This document shows positions 45,503 to 53,544 of a DNA stretch of 64,000 nt, in pieces. The position numbers were made by a program, and so were the translations under genes. Each line of letters starts with the position of its first letter. The stretch's first letter is position 1. The notes beneath the pieces are model-generated. The model saw only the letters and a program-made list of their open reading frames with translations, made no database searches and was not told the DNA's origin. Source of the DNA: Pseudooceanicola sediminis (GTDB lineage: Bacteria > Pseudomonadota > Alphaproteobacteria > Rhodobacterales > Rhodobacteraceae); the NCBI RefSeq assembly GCF_003575965.1, contig NZ_QWJJ01000017.1, forward strand, positions 1 through 64,000, in the 5' to 3' direction.

Positions 45503-46065
45503 GTCGTGAGGGCCTCCGTATCCGGGCGCGGGCGCTCGGGGGGCGCGGTCTTTTCGGTCGCGATATGCACGATTCCTGCCAGCCGTTCATGCGGCGCCAG
45601 CCCCAGCCCCTGCTGCACGAACGCCGCGTCGTGCGACGCCCAGCCGCTCAGCCAGTTGGCCCCCCATCCCGCCGCCAGCGCGGCATTCAGCAACGCCAGG
45701 CAGACGGCACCGGCGCTATAGGTCTGCTCCAGCGCGGGCACCTTGTCCGACGGCTTGGGGCTTTCCACCACCGCAACTGCCAGGATCCCCTGGTCGAACT
45801 GGCTGCGGTCCTTGGCAATCTGCGCCTCGTCCCGCCCGGCCTGCGCGCTCAGCGTGCCGGCAAGCGTGGCCAGACGCGCAAAGGCCGCCCCTTCGATCAC
45901 GATGAACCGCCACGGCTCCAGTTTGCCATGGTCGGGCGTGCGCGCCGCGGCTGTCAGGATCGGGGCCAGCGCCTCGGCCGTCGGGCCGGGGGCAACCAAT
46001 GTCTTGGCAGGCCGCGAACGGCGGGTCAGCAGGAATGAGAGCGCGGCCGGATTGGCGTCAGGCAT
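45487..46065 (-). CDS. Nitroreductase family protein (YdjA-like)
   Basis: A 192-residue FMN-dependent NAD(P)H oxidoreductase of the nitroreductase fold. FMN-binding parts visible: RRSRPAKTLVAPGP near the N-terminus, ARTPDHGKLEPWRFIVIEG, and the C-terminal GWASHDAAFVQQGLGLAPHE followed by GIVHIATEK. The short form with these motifs is closest to YdjA. The natural substrate is unknown. It overlaps the EI24 gene by 16 bp; the HDAC-like gene is upstream on the same strand, 75 bp away. Confidence 0.9.
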   Translation of the reverse strand: MPDANPAALSFLLTRRSRPAKTLVAPGPTAEALAPILTAAARTPDHGKLEPWRFIVIEGAAFARLATLAGTLSAQAGRDEAQIAKDRSQFDQGILAVAVVESPKPSDKVPALEQTYSAGAVCLALLNAALAAGWGANWLSGWASHDAAFVQQGLGLAPHERLAGIVHIATEKTAPPERPRPDTEALTTWLSA

Positions 46066-46140
46066 GGGAAACTCCGTCTGGTTCAGGGCAAGATATCGCC
46101 CTTTGACGACAGAGTTTCAACGCCTTGGCGGACCCGCATG

Positions 46141-47265
46141 TCACGGGCCCGCGAATTCCTCGGCCAGTTCCGTGATCAACGTGCTGACAAAGGCGTCCAT
46201 GCGCGCATTCGGCTGCCGGATGCGCACCGTCTCGGCCATCGGATCCGCGGCGGTTCGCGCGGACCCTGACAGCGCCTCGATCACGCGGTGACCACAAAAC
46301 GGTACATAGACCTCGGAATAGCCGCCCTCATGCACCATCACCAACTTGCCCTCGCACAGTCGTTCGGCGGCGGCCTTCAACTGCCGCGTCATCTCGCCAA
46401 AGGTTTCGGCGGTGCACAGCATCCGGGCAATCGGGTCATAGATCCCCGCATCGAAACCGCAGGCGACGATGATCACATCGGGGCGGAACCGCTCCAGCGC
46501 GGGCACCACCACGCGCTCCATCACCTCGACATAGCCGGTGTGCCCCACGCCCGACGGCAGCGGCAGGTTGATGTTGTACCCCTCGCCCTTGCCGCGCCCC
46601 TTGTCCGCCGTCGCGCCGGTATCCAGCGGATAGTTGTTTTCCTGGTGCACCGAGATCGTCAGCACATCGTCGCGGTCGTAATAGATCGCCTCGGTGCCAT
46701 TTCCGTGGTGCACGTCCCAGTCGACGACGGCGACACGCCCGGCCAGCCCCTCGGCCTGCGCGGCCTCGATGGCGATGGCAATGTTCGCCATCAGGCAAAA
46801 CCCGTTCGGCCAGTCCGGCAAGCAGTGATGCCCCGGCGGGCGCGACAACGCATAGGCATTTGCCACGGTGCCGCGCATCACGTCCAGCAGCGCCTGTTTC
46901 GCCAGCCCGGCCGACAGCGCCGCGATCTCGTACCCGCCCTGCGCGAACGGCGTGCGCAGGCCCAGCTCTCCGCCCCCCGCATCCGACATCTCCTTGAACC
47001 GGTCGAGATAGCTCGCCGGGTGCACCCGCAACAGATCCGCGCGGCTCGCCTCGGGGGCCGAGGCTTCGTGCAACTCGTCGATGATGCCGGTCACGGACAT
47101 CAGGTTGCGCAGGCGCCGCTTGGTCTCGGGGCTTTCAGGCAGCCCCCCGGCGGCCAGCGGTTGCACCAGCCCGCCGATCGGCAGCGTCAGCGCGTAATTT
47201 CCACCGGCGTGCCAAAAGCACCGCTCGTCCCAGTAGAACCCTGTCTTGTGACCCGTGGTTGACAT
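46141..47265 (-). CDS. Histone deacetylase-like amidohydrolase
   Basis: A 374-residue arginase/deacetylase-fold zinc enzyme. Catalytic and metal residues: RPPGHHCLPDWPNGFC with His146/His147, VDWDVHHGNG with Asp184 and His186, and ACGFDAGIYDP with the second metal aspartate. The extended N-terminal region (FYWDERCFWHAGGNYALTLP) is that of bacterial class II-like/acetylpolyamine amidohydrolases, so deacetylation of acetylated polyamines or other small molecules is more likely than of proteins. GGAGGT precedes ATG 47265. It heads a minus-strand group with the nitroreductase and EI24 genes. Confidence 0.92.
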   Translation of the reverse strand: MSTTGHKTGFYWDERCFWHAGGNYALTLPIGGLVQPLAAGGLPESPETKRRLRNLMSVTGIIDELHEASAPEASRADLLRVHPASYLDRFKEMSDAGGGELGLRTPFAQGGYEIAALSAGLAKQALLDVMRGTVANAYALSRPPGHHCLPDWPNGFCLMANIAIAIEAAQAEGLAGRVAVVDWDVHHGNGTEAIYYDRDDVLTISVHQENNYPLDTGATADKGRGKGEGYNINLPLPSGVGHTGYVEVMERVVVPALERFRPDVIIVACGFDAGIYDPIARMLCTAETFGEMTRQLKAAAERLCEGKLVMVHEGGYSEVYVPFCGHRVIEALSGSARTAADPMAETVRIRQPNARMDAFVSTLITELAEEFAGP

Positions 47266-47389
47266 CAAGGTACCTCCGCTGTCTGTCCTCGGGCACAGAC
47301 TGGCCTGTCCGCAACGGGGCTGCAAGGCCGGCCGCCCCCTCGGTCCAGCCCCGCATCCCCTTGAAAGCCCCTTGAAAGGAGGCACCGCC

Positions 47390-47695
47390 ATGGCCACCGA
47401 TCTGCCCTCTCTCAAGCATCTCGCGCAGCCGGGCGCCGAGATTGCCGTCCGGGTCACGCCCCGGGCCGCCCGCAACCGCATCCTGATCGACGCTGACGGC
47501 GCGCTGCGCGTCTACGTCACCACGGTCCCCGAGGATGGCAAGGCGACGGAGGCGGTGCGTAAAATTCTGGCAAAGGCGCTCGGGGTGCCGAAAACCGCGC
47601 TGATCCTGCTGCGCGGCACCACCTCGCGCGACAAGGTGTTCCGGATTGACGCCCCGCGGGGCGGTCAGTCGATGCTGGACGGGGTCAGGCTATAG
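47390..47695 (+). CDS. DUF167 (YggU) family protein
   Basis: A 101-residue protein of the DUF167/UPF0235 family: AVRVTPRAARNRI (19-31), LRVYVTTVPEDGKA and AVRKILAKALGVPKTALILLRG. The family is small, widely conserved and has a known fold, but no settled function. AAGGAGG lies before ATG 47390; the in-frame start at 47255 would overlap the divergent HDAC-like gene. Its last 31 bases overlap, tail to tail, the hypothetical gene on the other strand. Confidence 0.92.
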   Translation: MATDLPSLKHLAQPGAEIAVRVTPRAARNRILIDADGALRVYVTTVPEDGKATEAVRKILAKALGVPKTALILLRGTTSRDKVFRIDAPRGGQSMLDGVRL

Positions 47696-47907
47696 CTGCC
47701 CTCGGGCAGGTTCAGCGCCGCGCTCAGATCACGCAGCTGCGCCATCGACAGGGTCACCTTGCGCATTTCGTCCAGCCGCGCGTCATATTGTTCGACCGTG
47801 ATGCACTCCTCGAAGGCATTGATGACAATATCCTCTTGTAACGGCGCGGGGCCATCATCAACTAGGGTCACAACGGTGCAGTCGAATTCATGCTCGATGG
47901 TAAACAT
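47665..47907 (-). CDS. Conserved hypothetical small acidic protein
   Basis: An 80-residue acidic protein without membrane segment or signal. It is not part of a family I can name. It begins MFTIEHEFDCTVVTLVDDG and ends LSMAQLRDLSAALNLPEGSY, and I believe similar proteins occur in other Rhodobacteraceae. Its 3' end overlaps that of the DUF167 gene by 31 bp. The coding frame keeps the usual third-position G+C pattern, which supports it as real. Confidence 0.68.
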   Translation of the reverse strand: MFTIEHEFDCTVVTLVDDGPAPLQEDIVINAFEECITVEQYDARLDEMRKVTLSMAQLRDLSAALNLPEGSYSLTPSSID

Positions 47908-48042
47908 GACCGCAGCTTAGCGGCATCCCCATGGGCGCGAAATCACCAATTTCGGCATAGGCGGCTTTTCCGGCTGTGCCCGTGGAACCGCTGCACTACC
48001 ATGGTCCCCGTGACCAACAGGAAAGAAACCGAGGACGTGCTT

Positions 48043-48756
48043 ATGAAGGGTTTGAGGGTCGCCTGTCTCCTGCTCGGGCTGGTGGCGGTGGCCGGGTGCA
48101 CGACGCCCCCCCTGCAACAGGGCCGCGCCGGGGCGATCGACAGCGCCTTTCCCTCGCGGCTCGATGCCGATTCGGCGGCGCGTCAGTTCGCCCAGGTCGT
48201 CAGCACGGTCGAACCCGTGGCGGAACGCTATTGCCGCGCCGCCCGCGCCGACCGGAAATGTGATTTCCACATCATCGTCGACACCCGGCGGCGCAGCGCG
48301 CCAAACGCCTTTCAGACGCTGGATGACAACGGCGAACCTGTTCTGATCTTCACGCTGTCGCTGATCGCGGACATGCGCAACCCCGACGAACTGGCCTTCG
48401 TGATGAGCCACGAAGCCTCGCATCACATCCGCGATCACCTGTCGCGCCAGCGCGCCAATGCCGATACCTCGGCGCGCCAATACGGCCAGGCCGCGGCCAG
48501 CAAGGGGGCCTCGCGCGCCGCAATCCGGCGGGCCGTCGCGCTCGGGGCGGAACTCGGCGCGCGCAGCTACTCGAAACAGTTCGAGCTTGAGGCAGATTAC
48601 CTCGGGGCGCAGATCGCGCGCTCGGCCGGCTACAATCCGCTGCGCGGCGCGCAGTATTTCCAACGCCTTCCCGACCCGGGCGAGGAATTCCAGAGCAGCC
48701 ACCCCCCGAATGCCGAACGCATGGCCACCGTCCGCGCCGCCCTGCGCCAGAACTGA
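48043..48756 (+). CDS. M48 family metalloprotease, lipoprotein
   Basis: A 237-residue membrane-anchored peptidase. The signal ends in the lipobox VAGC (16-19, lipidated Cys19), so the catalytic domain is periplasmic. The zinc motif is HEASH (123-127) in MSHEASHHIRDHL, and the third ligand should be the glutamate in FELEADYLGAQIA (about 186-198). The family resembles the BepA/LoiP-type proteases that act in outer-membrane protein quality control. ATG 48043 starts directly at the signal; upstream in-frame starts would mask it. Confidence 0.93.
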   Translation: MKGLRVACLLLGLVAVAGCTTPPLQQGRAGAIDSAFPSRLDADSAARQFAQVVSTVEPVAERYCRAARADRKCDFHIIVDTRRRSAPNAFQTLDDNGEPVLIFTLSLIADMRNPDELAFVMSHEASHHIRDHLSRQRANADTSARQYGQAAASKGASRAAIRRAVALGAELGARSYSKQFELEADYLGAQIARSAGYNPLRGAQYFQRLPDPGEEFQSSHPPNAERMATVRAALRQN

Positions 48757-48815
48757 TACCGCCCGCAACCGGCCCCCCGGCACGACACCGGCGCGACACC
48801 GGCGGGCCGCTGCGG

Positions 48816-50594
48816 CTACAGCGGCCACATCAGCTGAATGGCGAAACTGACGATCAGCCCCATCGACAGGTTCAGCGGGATGCCGATTTTCAGAAAGTCG
48901 GTAAACTTGTAGCCGCCGGGACCATAGACCAGCATGTTGGTCTGGTACCCGATGGGCGTCGCGAAACTGGCCGAGGCCGCGATCATCACGGCAATCACCA
49001 GCGGGCGCGGCTCGATCCCCATGGCCTGCGCCAGGCCCGCCGCAATCGGCGTCATCACCACCGCCACGGCGTTGTTCGACACCAGCTCCGTCAGGACCGA
49101 GGTCAGCAGATAGATCGCCCAGATCACCAGGAATCCCGGCAGCTTCGACACCAGCGGCGCCAGCGTGTTGACGATCAGCGCCACCGCCCCCGTGTGTTCC
49201 AGCGCGGCCCCGATGGCCAGCATGGAAAAGATCAGCGCCAGCAGACGACCGTCGACAAACTCGAACGCCTCGTCGGCGTCGATGCACCTGGTGATCAACA
49301 CGATGGTTACGGCAAACAGCGACAGCAGGAAAATCGGCGCGATGCCCAGCCCCGCCAGCGCCACGATGGCCAGCAACGCAATGATGGCAATCGGGGAATG
49401 ACTGCGCCGATAGGCGCGTTCGGTCGGCGCGCTGACGTCGACCATGTCCATCTCGCGCGCAAGGCGGCGGATGTCCTCGGGCGCCCCTTCCAGCAACAGC
49501 GTGTCGCCCACCCGCACCACCAGCTGATCCAGCTGCTGACCGATGTTCTGGTTGCGCCGGTGAACCGCCAGCGGATAGACCCCGTAGCGCCGCCGCAGCC
49601 GCAACGAGCCGAGCGCGCGCCCCACCATCTTGCAGCCCGGCGTGATCAGCACCTCGACCGTCGTCGTCTCGACCGTGCTGACCTGATCGACGCGCTTCAG
49701 TTCCTTGTTGCGTTGCAGCGAAAGCAGCTCGGTCATCTGGGTGCGCAACACCACCCGGTCCCCCACCTGCAATTCGACACCGGCCAGATTGCGCCGCAGC
49801 GACTGGTCGCCGCGCACCACGTCGATCAGCCGGACACCTTCGCGCTTGAACAGCTGCACACCGGTGACTTCGCGCCCGATCAGGTTGGAATCCGGCGGGA
49901 TCACCGCTTCGGTAAAGAATTTCATCCGGGACCGCGTCGACAGCATGGACGCCATCGAATCCCGCTCGGGCAGCAGCCATTTCGACATGACCCGCATGTA
50001 GAACATGCCCCACACCACGACGATGATGCCGATGGGCGTGACCTCGAAGATCCCGAAGGGTTCCAGCCCCTGCGCCCGCGCCACGCCGTCCACCAACAGG
50101 TTGGTCGATGTGCCGATCAACGTCAGCGTGCCCCCCATGATCGCCGCATAGCTCAGCGGGATCAGCAGTTTGGAGGCCGAGATATTCAGCACCCGCGCCA
50201 TCTGCACGAACACCGGGATCATCACCACGACAACCGGCGTATTCGACACGATGGCCGAACTCAGCAGCACAAAGGCGAACATCCCCGTGATTGCGAACTT
50301 GGGTCGCCTGCTCGCCTGAGACGAGGCCAATCGCGTGAAACTTTCCAACGCCCCCGTGCGCACCAGCGCCCCCATGACGATGAACATCGCCGCGATGGTC
50401 CAGGGGGCCGGGTTGGCCAGCACCGGCAGGGCAAGGTCGTAGGGCAACAGCCCCAGCAGCAGCATCAGCGACACACCGGCCAGCGCAACCACTTCAGTCG
50501 GATAATATTCTTTAACAAATAGAACGAACATCGCCCCGACGACGCAAAGCGTCAAAATCGCCTGGGCGGTCTCCGTCAATGGCAGTATCGGCAT
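48816..50594 (-). CDS. SLC13/DASS family transporter with TrkA-C domains (second copy)
   Basis: A 592-residue permease with the same plan as the gene at 33931: an N-terminal membrane half (LTLCVVGAMFVLFVKEYYPT), two RCK_C domains (about 210-400; DSNLIGREVTGVQLFKREGV and PGCKMVGRALGSLRLRR), and a C-terminal membrane half ending with ATPIGYQTNMLVYGPGGYKF. That last motif is the counterpart of [17 protein letters not shown] in the other copy. The substrate is unknown. ATG 50594 precedes the first helix; the frame remains open to 51008 only as low-complexity sequence. Confidence 0.87.
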   Translation of the reverse strand: MPILPLTETAQAILTLCVVGAMFVLFVKEYYPTEVVALAGVSLMLLLGLLPYDLALPVLANPAPWTIAAMFIVMGALVRTGALESFTRLASSQASRRPKFAITGMFAFVLLSSAIVSNTPVVVVMIPVFVQMARVLNISASKLLIPLSYAAIMGGTLTLIGTSTNLLVDGVARAQGLEPFGIFEVTPIGIIVVVWGMFYMRVMSKWLLPERDSMASMLSTRSRMKFFTEAVIPPDSNLIGREVTGVQLFKREGVRLIDVVRGDQSLRRNLAGVELQVGDRVVLRTQMTELLSLQRNKELKRVDQVSTVETTTVEVLITPGCKMVGRALGSLRLRRRYGVYPLAVHRRNQNIGQQLDQLVVRVGDTLLLEGAPEDIRRLAREMDMVDVSAPTERAYRRSHSPIAIIALLAIVALAGLGIAPIFLLSLFAVTIVLITRCIDADEAFEFVDGRLLALIFSMLAIGAALEHTGAVALIVNTLAPLVSKLPGFLVIWAIYLLTSVLTELVSNNAVAVVMTPIAAGLAQAMGIEPRPLVIAVMIAASASFATPIGYQTNMLVYGPGGYKFTDFLKIGIPLNLSMGLIVSFAIQLMWPL

Positions 50595-50988
50595 AATATG
50601 CGCCCTGTCAGAACTTCGGACCCATCTAGGCCATGCGGCCCCCGCCGTGCAAGCGCGGCGTTCGAATGCGCCCCCGGCAGGCCCCCGAACCCGGACCAGC
50701 GGCCAGCGCCTGTGCAAATGATCACCGTCCGCCCGAGTCCCGGTCCCGGTCCCGGATCGTATCGCGCTCCTGACCTGCTCCTGACCGGCGCGGGCCCTGC
50801 CCTCCCGCTCCCCGCCCCCGGATCGCCCGGCGCTCGCGCCTCTCGCCACGCCTCTCGCCACGACACGCAGTCGGATTGCGGACCGGGTTGCGCCAGATCG
50901 ATCGCCGGACAGCCTTCGCCACGTCAACCGATCGCACGCTCTGCGCGGCACCTCGGCCATGGCAAGGGCTGAAAAAGATCGGTCAGCG
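50595..50988. other. Intergenic region, no gene seen
   Basis: Between the transporter start and the repeat element. The sequence is C-rich with short iterations (GTCCCGGTCCCGGTCCCGG at 50735-50753, CTCTCGCCACGCCTCTCGCC at 50838-50857). I see no supported frame. The transporter promoter should be here. Confidence 0.5.
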
Positions 50989-51018
50989 CACCGTTCGGAT
51001 ACCGTCAAGATACCGACG
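50989..51018 (-). repeat. 11-bp-period repeat element (family 2), inverted copy
   Basis: Read on the minus strand: GT, CGGTATCTTGA, CGGTATCCGAA, CGGTGC. All 30 bases are identical to 62265-62294 on the plus strand. It lies 27 bp after the stop of the TIGR00282 gene. Confidence 0.9.
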
Positions 51019-51044
51019 CAGGCACCGACGTTCCGTTTTTGGGG

Positions 51045-51866
51045 TCAAACCGGGCCGGGACCCGATTGTTGCAGCCGCCCGCCCTGGCGCACCATTTCAA
51101 CCCGCGTGGCCTTTCCGGTGCGGTCGTCGGTCTCGACATACAGTCCCGAAAGCGTCGCCTCGCCCTCTGCCGGGGTAAAGCGACCCTTGACCATTCCGGT
51201 GATGAATCGCCGCATCGGCTCGGATTTCTCCATGCCGATGACACTGTCGTAATCCCCGGTCATGCCAGCATCGCTCAGGTAGGCGGTGCCCTTGTTCAGG
51301 ATCTGCGCGTCCCCCGTCGGCACGTGTGTATGCGTACCCACGACCACACTGGCACGCCCGTCGCACCAATGGCCAAGCGCCATCTTTTCCGATGTCGCCT
51401 CGCAGTGCACATCGACCAGCGACGCCTGCACCATCCCGCCCATTGGGTGTTTTTTCATAATGAAATCAACGTGGCTGAACGGATCGTCAAAGGGGCGCTT
51501 CATGAACACCTGGCCCAGAACCTGCGTCACCAACACCTTGCGACCGCCCCTTGCGTCGAACACGCGAAAGCCCCGGCCCGGGGCCTCCTTGGCAAAGTTC
51601 AGCGGCCGGATCACACGCGGCTCGGTCTCGATGAACTGCAACATGTCGCGCTGGTCAAAGGCATGATCGCCCAGGGTCACGCAATCGGCCCCGGCGTCCA
51701 GGATGCCCTTGGCATGGGCGCCGGTCAAACCCGCGCCATGACTGGCATTTTCGCCATTCACCACGACGAAATCCAGCTTCCAAGCCTCGCGCAGCTTGGG
51801 AAGCGTTTGCGCCACGGCGTCGCGCCCGGCGCGCCCCATGACATCTCCTAGGAACAGAATTTTCAT
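51045..51866 (-). CDS. TIGR00282 family metallophosphoesterase (YmdB-like)
   Basis: A 273-residue calcineurin-like phosphoesterase of the YmdB type. Metal motifs: FLGDVMGRAGRD, VVNGENASHGAGLT, TLGDHAFDQ (usually TxGNHxxD; here Asp replaces Asn, seen in this group) and VVGTHTHVPTGDAQIL. B. subtilis YmdB hydrolyses cyclic nucleotides and affects development; the role in alphaproteobacteria is unknown. ATG 51866 begins MKILFLGDV, which leaves no doubt. The second SLC13 gene follows on the same strand after 450 bp. Confidence 0.93.
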   Translation of the reverse strand: MKILFLGDVMGRAGRDAVAQTLPKLREAWKLDFVVVNGENASHGAGLTGAHAKGILDAGADCVTLGDHAFDQRDMLQFIETEPRVIRPLNFAKEAPGRGFRVFDARGGRKVLVTQVLGQVFMKRPFDDPFSHVDFIMKKHPMGGMVQASLVDVHCEATSEKMALGHWCDGRASVVVGTHTHVPTGDAQILNKGTAYLSDAGMTGDYDSVIGMEKSEPMRRFITGMVKGRFTPAEGEATLSGLYVETDDRTGKATRVEMVRQGGRLQQSGPGPV

Positions 51867-51949
51867 ACATACCGCCTAAGCACATGGGTCCACTCTGGCA
51901 AGCCCGGCCTTCGCACGTCGCAACGTCTCGCCGCGCCTTTCACGGCCTA

Positions 51950-52660
51950 TCAGCCCGGTTTGACGGGATAGCGCCGGGCCAGATCGCGCGCGGCGATCCT
52001 GTCCTGCGCGCACTCCGGTCCCTCAGCCCAAGGACGAAACCGCAAACGAAAGGCATTTAGCATGGCATCCCGTGATCCCTCACCCTCCAGTAGTGGATAG
52101 CCAAAGCCTTGCAGACTCTCACAAAAATCAGCGTCCTCCGCTGCCGCCGGATCAGGCCAGACGCTCAGCCCCGACCGCGCAAGGCGACGCCAGTCGAACC
52201 GCGCACCGGGGTCGACCTTGCGCAGGGGCGCCATGTCGGAATGGGCGATCACCCGTTCCGGGCCAATGTCCCAGCGGCGAAGGATTTGCGGCAGCAGCCA
52301 TTCCAGGCGGGCCATCTGCGCCTCGGAAAAGGGCGTGGTCCCGGTATTGGCCAGCTCAATTCCGATCGAGCGCGAATTCACATCCGTGACAGTGCCCCAC
52401 TGGCCCGCCCCGGCGTGCCAGCCACGCTCCGCCTCGTCGACCAACTGCCAAAGCTGGCCGTCTTCACCAATCAGATAATGGCATGAGACGGGCGACAGCC
52501 CCTCGGGCGGACAAGGATCGCAGAGCCTCTGCAAGGCCGCCTCGGCCGTGATCATCGCAGTGTGATGCAGGACGACAATGTCGGGCAGCGCCCCGCCTCG
52601 GCGGGCATTCACATTCGCGGACGGCTGCCAGATTGCCCCGTCCTGCCGCCCCTGCGTCAA
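51950..52660 (-). CDS. N-acetylmuramoyl-L-alanine amidase (AmpD/AmiD type)
   Basis: A 236-residue amidase_2 enzyme cutting between MurNAc and the peptide stem. Zinc and catalytic residues: His32/His33 (VVLHHTAM), SCHYLIGEDG, the WHAG segment, and HSDMAPLRKVDPG (about 140-152). No signal peptide is visible, so a cytoplasmic AmpD-like recycling role is the best guess. The only start upstream of the HH motif with a ribosome site is TTG 52660 (GGGGG six bases before), 3 bases after the stop of the upstream lipoprotein gene. GTG 52612 is possible but lacks a site. Confidence 0.9.
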   Translation of the reverse strand: MTQGRQDGAIWQPSANVNARRGGALPDIVVLHHTAMITAEAALQRLCDPCPPEGLSPVSCHYLIGEDGQLWQLVDEAERGWHAGAGQWGTVTDVNSRSIGIELANTGTTPFSEAQMARLEWLLPQILRRWDIGPERVIAHSDMAPLRKVDPGARFDWRRLARSGLSVWPDPAAAEDADFCESLQGFGYPLLEGEGSRDAMLNAFRLRFRPWAEGPECAQDRIAARDLARRYPVKPG

Positions 52661-52662
52661 GT

Positions 52663-53436
52663 TCAGCCCCCGGACGCCTTGCGGAACGGGGCCGGATCCC
52701 AGGAGCAGGCATAGCCGTCGCCATCGGGGTCGACGCCCATCCGGTCGCGCTCAGGCCCACCCTTCTTCAGGAAATCGGACTGCGCCAGATCGGGAGAGGG
52801 GTATTTCGCGCAATTCCGGTTGAAGCGGGATTCGGAAGCAATCGAGATACGCGAATAAAGCCGCTGACCCATGGGGTTGGATGTCTGCAACGCATAGGTC
52901 ACCAGGTTCGGCCCGGTGTCCACGCGCTGAGGCAGGGCGGTCGGGGCAATCTGTTCGTACTTGGCCCGGTTCTGCGCGATGAATTCCTTGTCCTGCTCGA
53001 TCGAGCGCTGCTCACCCACGGCTTCGAAGTTGTTTTCCTGCGAGATGCCCATGGCATTCACGGCTTCGGGCGGCGGGTTGGACGGGCTGGCCTGCAAGGG
53101 CACCACGCCGGAATTCATCTGCGCCGACTGCAAGGCAGCCTGTGTTTCACGTGCAATATCAATCGCTTCGGGATCGCTGCCATAGGCAGGTGCGGCAGCC
53201 GTGGTCTGGGCCCCTGCGGGCAGCGTTTCCATGGCCGACAAAGGCTGGCTGGTCACCGCATCCGCAGCGGGAAGGCCACCGGTGGTGCCCTGGGAATTGC
53301 CCGCTTGCAGGATCATTTCGCGTTCGCGCGCATATTGGTTCAGGCTGCCATAGCTCGTCCCGGCGCCGCTGCTCGGCAAGGAGGGGCTACAGGCCGCAAC
53401 GCCCAGAAGGGCCGTTCCCAGTATCAACACGCGCAT
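52663..53436 (-). CDS. Lipoprotein with C-terminal excalibur-like calcium motif
   Basis: A 257-residue lipoprotein: signal MRVLILGTALLGVAAC with Cys16 as lipidation site, then a long Ala/Ser/Pro-rich region. The C-terminal domain (RFNRNCAKYPSPDLAQSDF) ends with DPDGDGYAC (236-244), an excalibur-type EF-hand-like calcium loop. No function is known. GAGAG is 8 bases before ATG 53436; ATG 53454 would lengthen the signal by six residues. The stop is 2 bases before the TTG start of the amidase gene, so the two are translated as a pair. Confidence 0.82.
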   Translation of the reverse strand: MRVLILGTALLGVAACSPSLPSSGAGTSYGSLNQYAREREMILQAGNSQGTTGGLPAADAVTSQPLSAMETLPAGAQTTAAAPAYGSDPEAIDIARETQAALQSAQMNSGVVPLQASPSNPPPEAVNAMGISQENNFEAVGEQRSIEQDKEFIAQNRAKYEQIAPTALPQRVDTGPNLVTYALQTSNPMGQRLYSRISIASESRFNRNCAKYPSPDLAQSDFLKKGGPERDRMGVDPDGDGYACSWDPAPFRKASGG

Positions 53437-53525
53437 CGAAAACTCTCTCGTCATGGCTCGGATGGTCCAGCTGAATGTGCAAGACAGGACACCGGAAATC
53501 ACTCGCGGTATCCTGTCTGTTTCAC

Positions 53526-53544
53526 GTCGGTATCTGGGCGGTAC
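53526..53544 (+). repeat. 11-bp-period repeat element (family 2), fragment
   Basis: GTCGGTATCTGGGCGGTAC, ending at the gatA stop codon (53545). It has one good and one broken unit. Confidence 0.5.
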
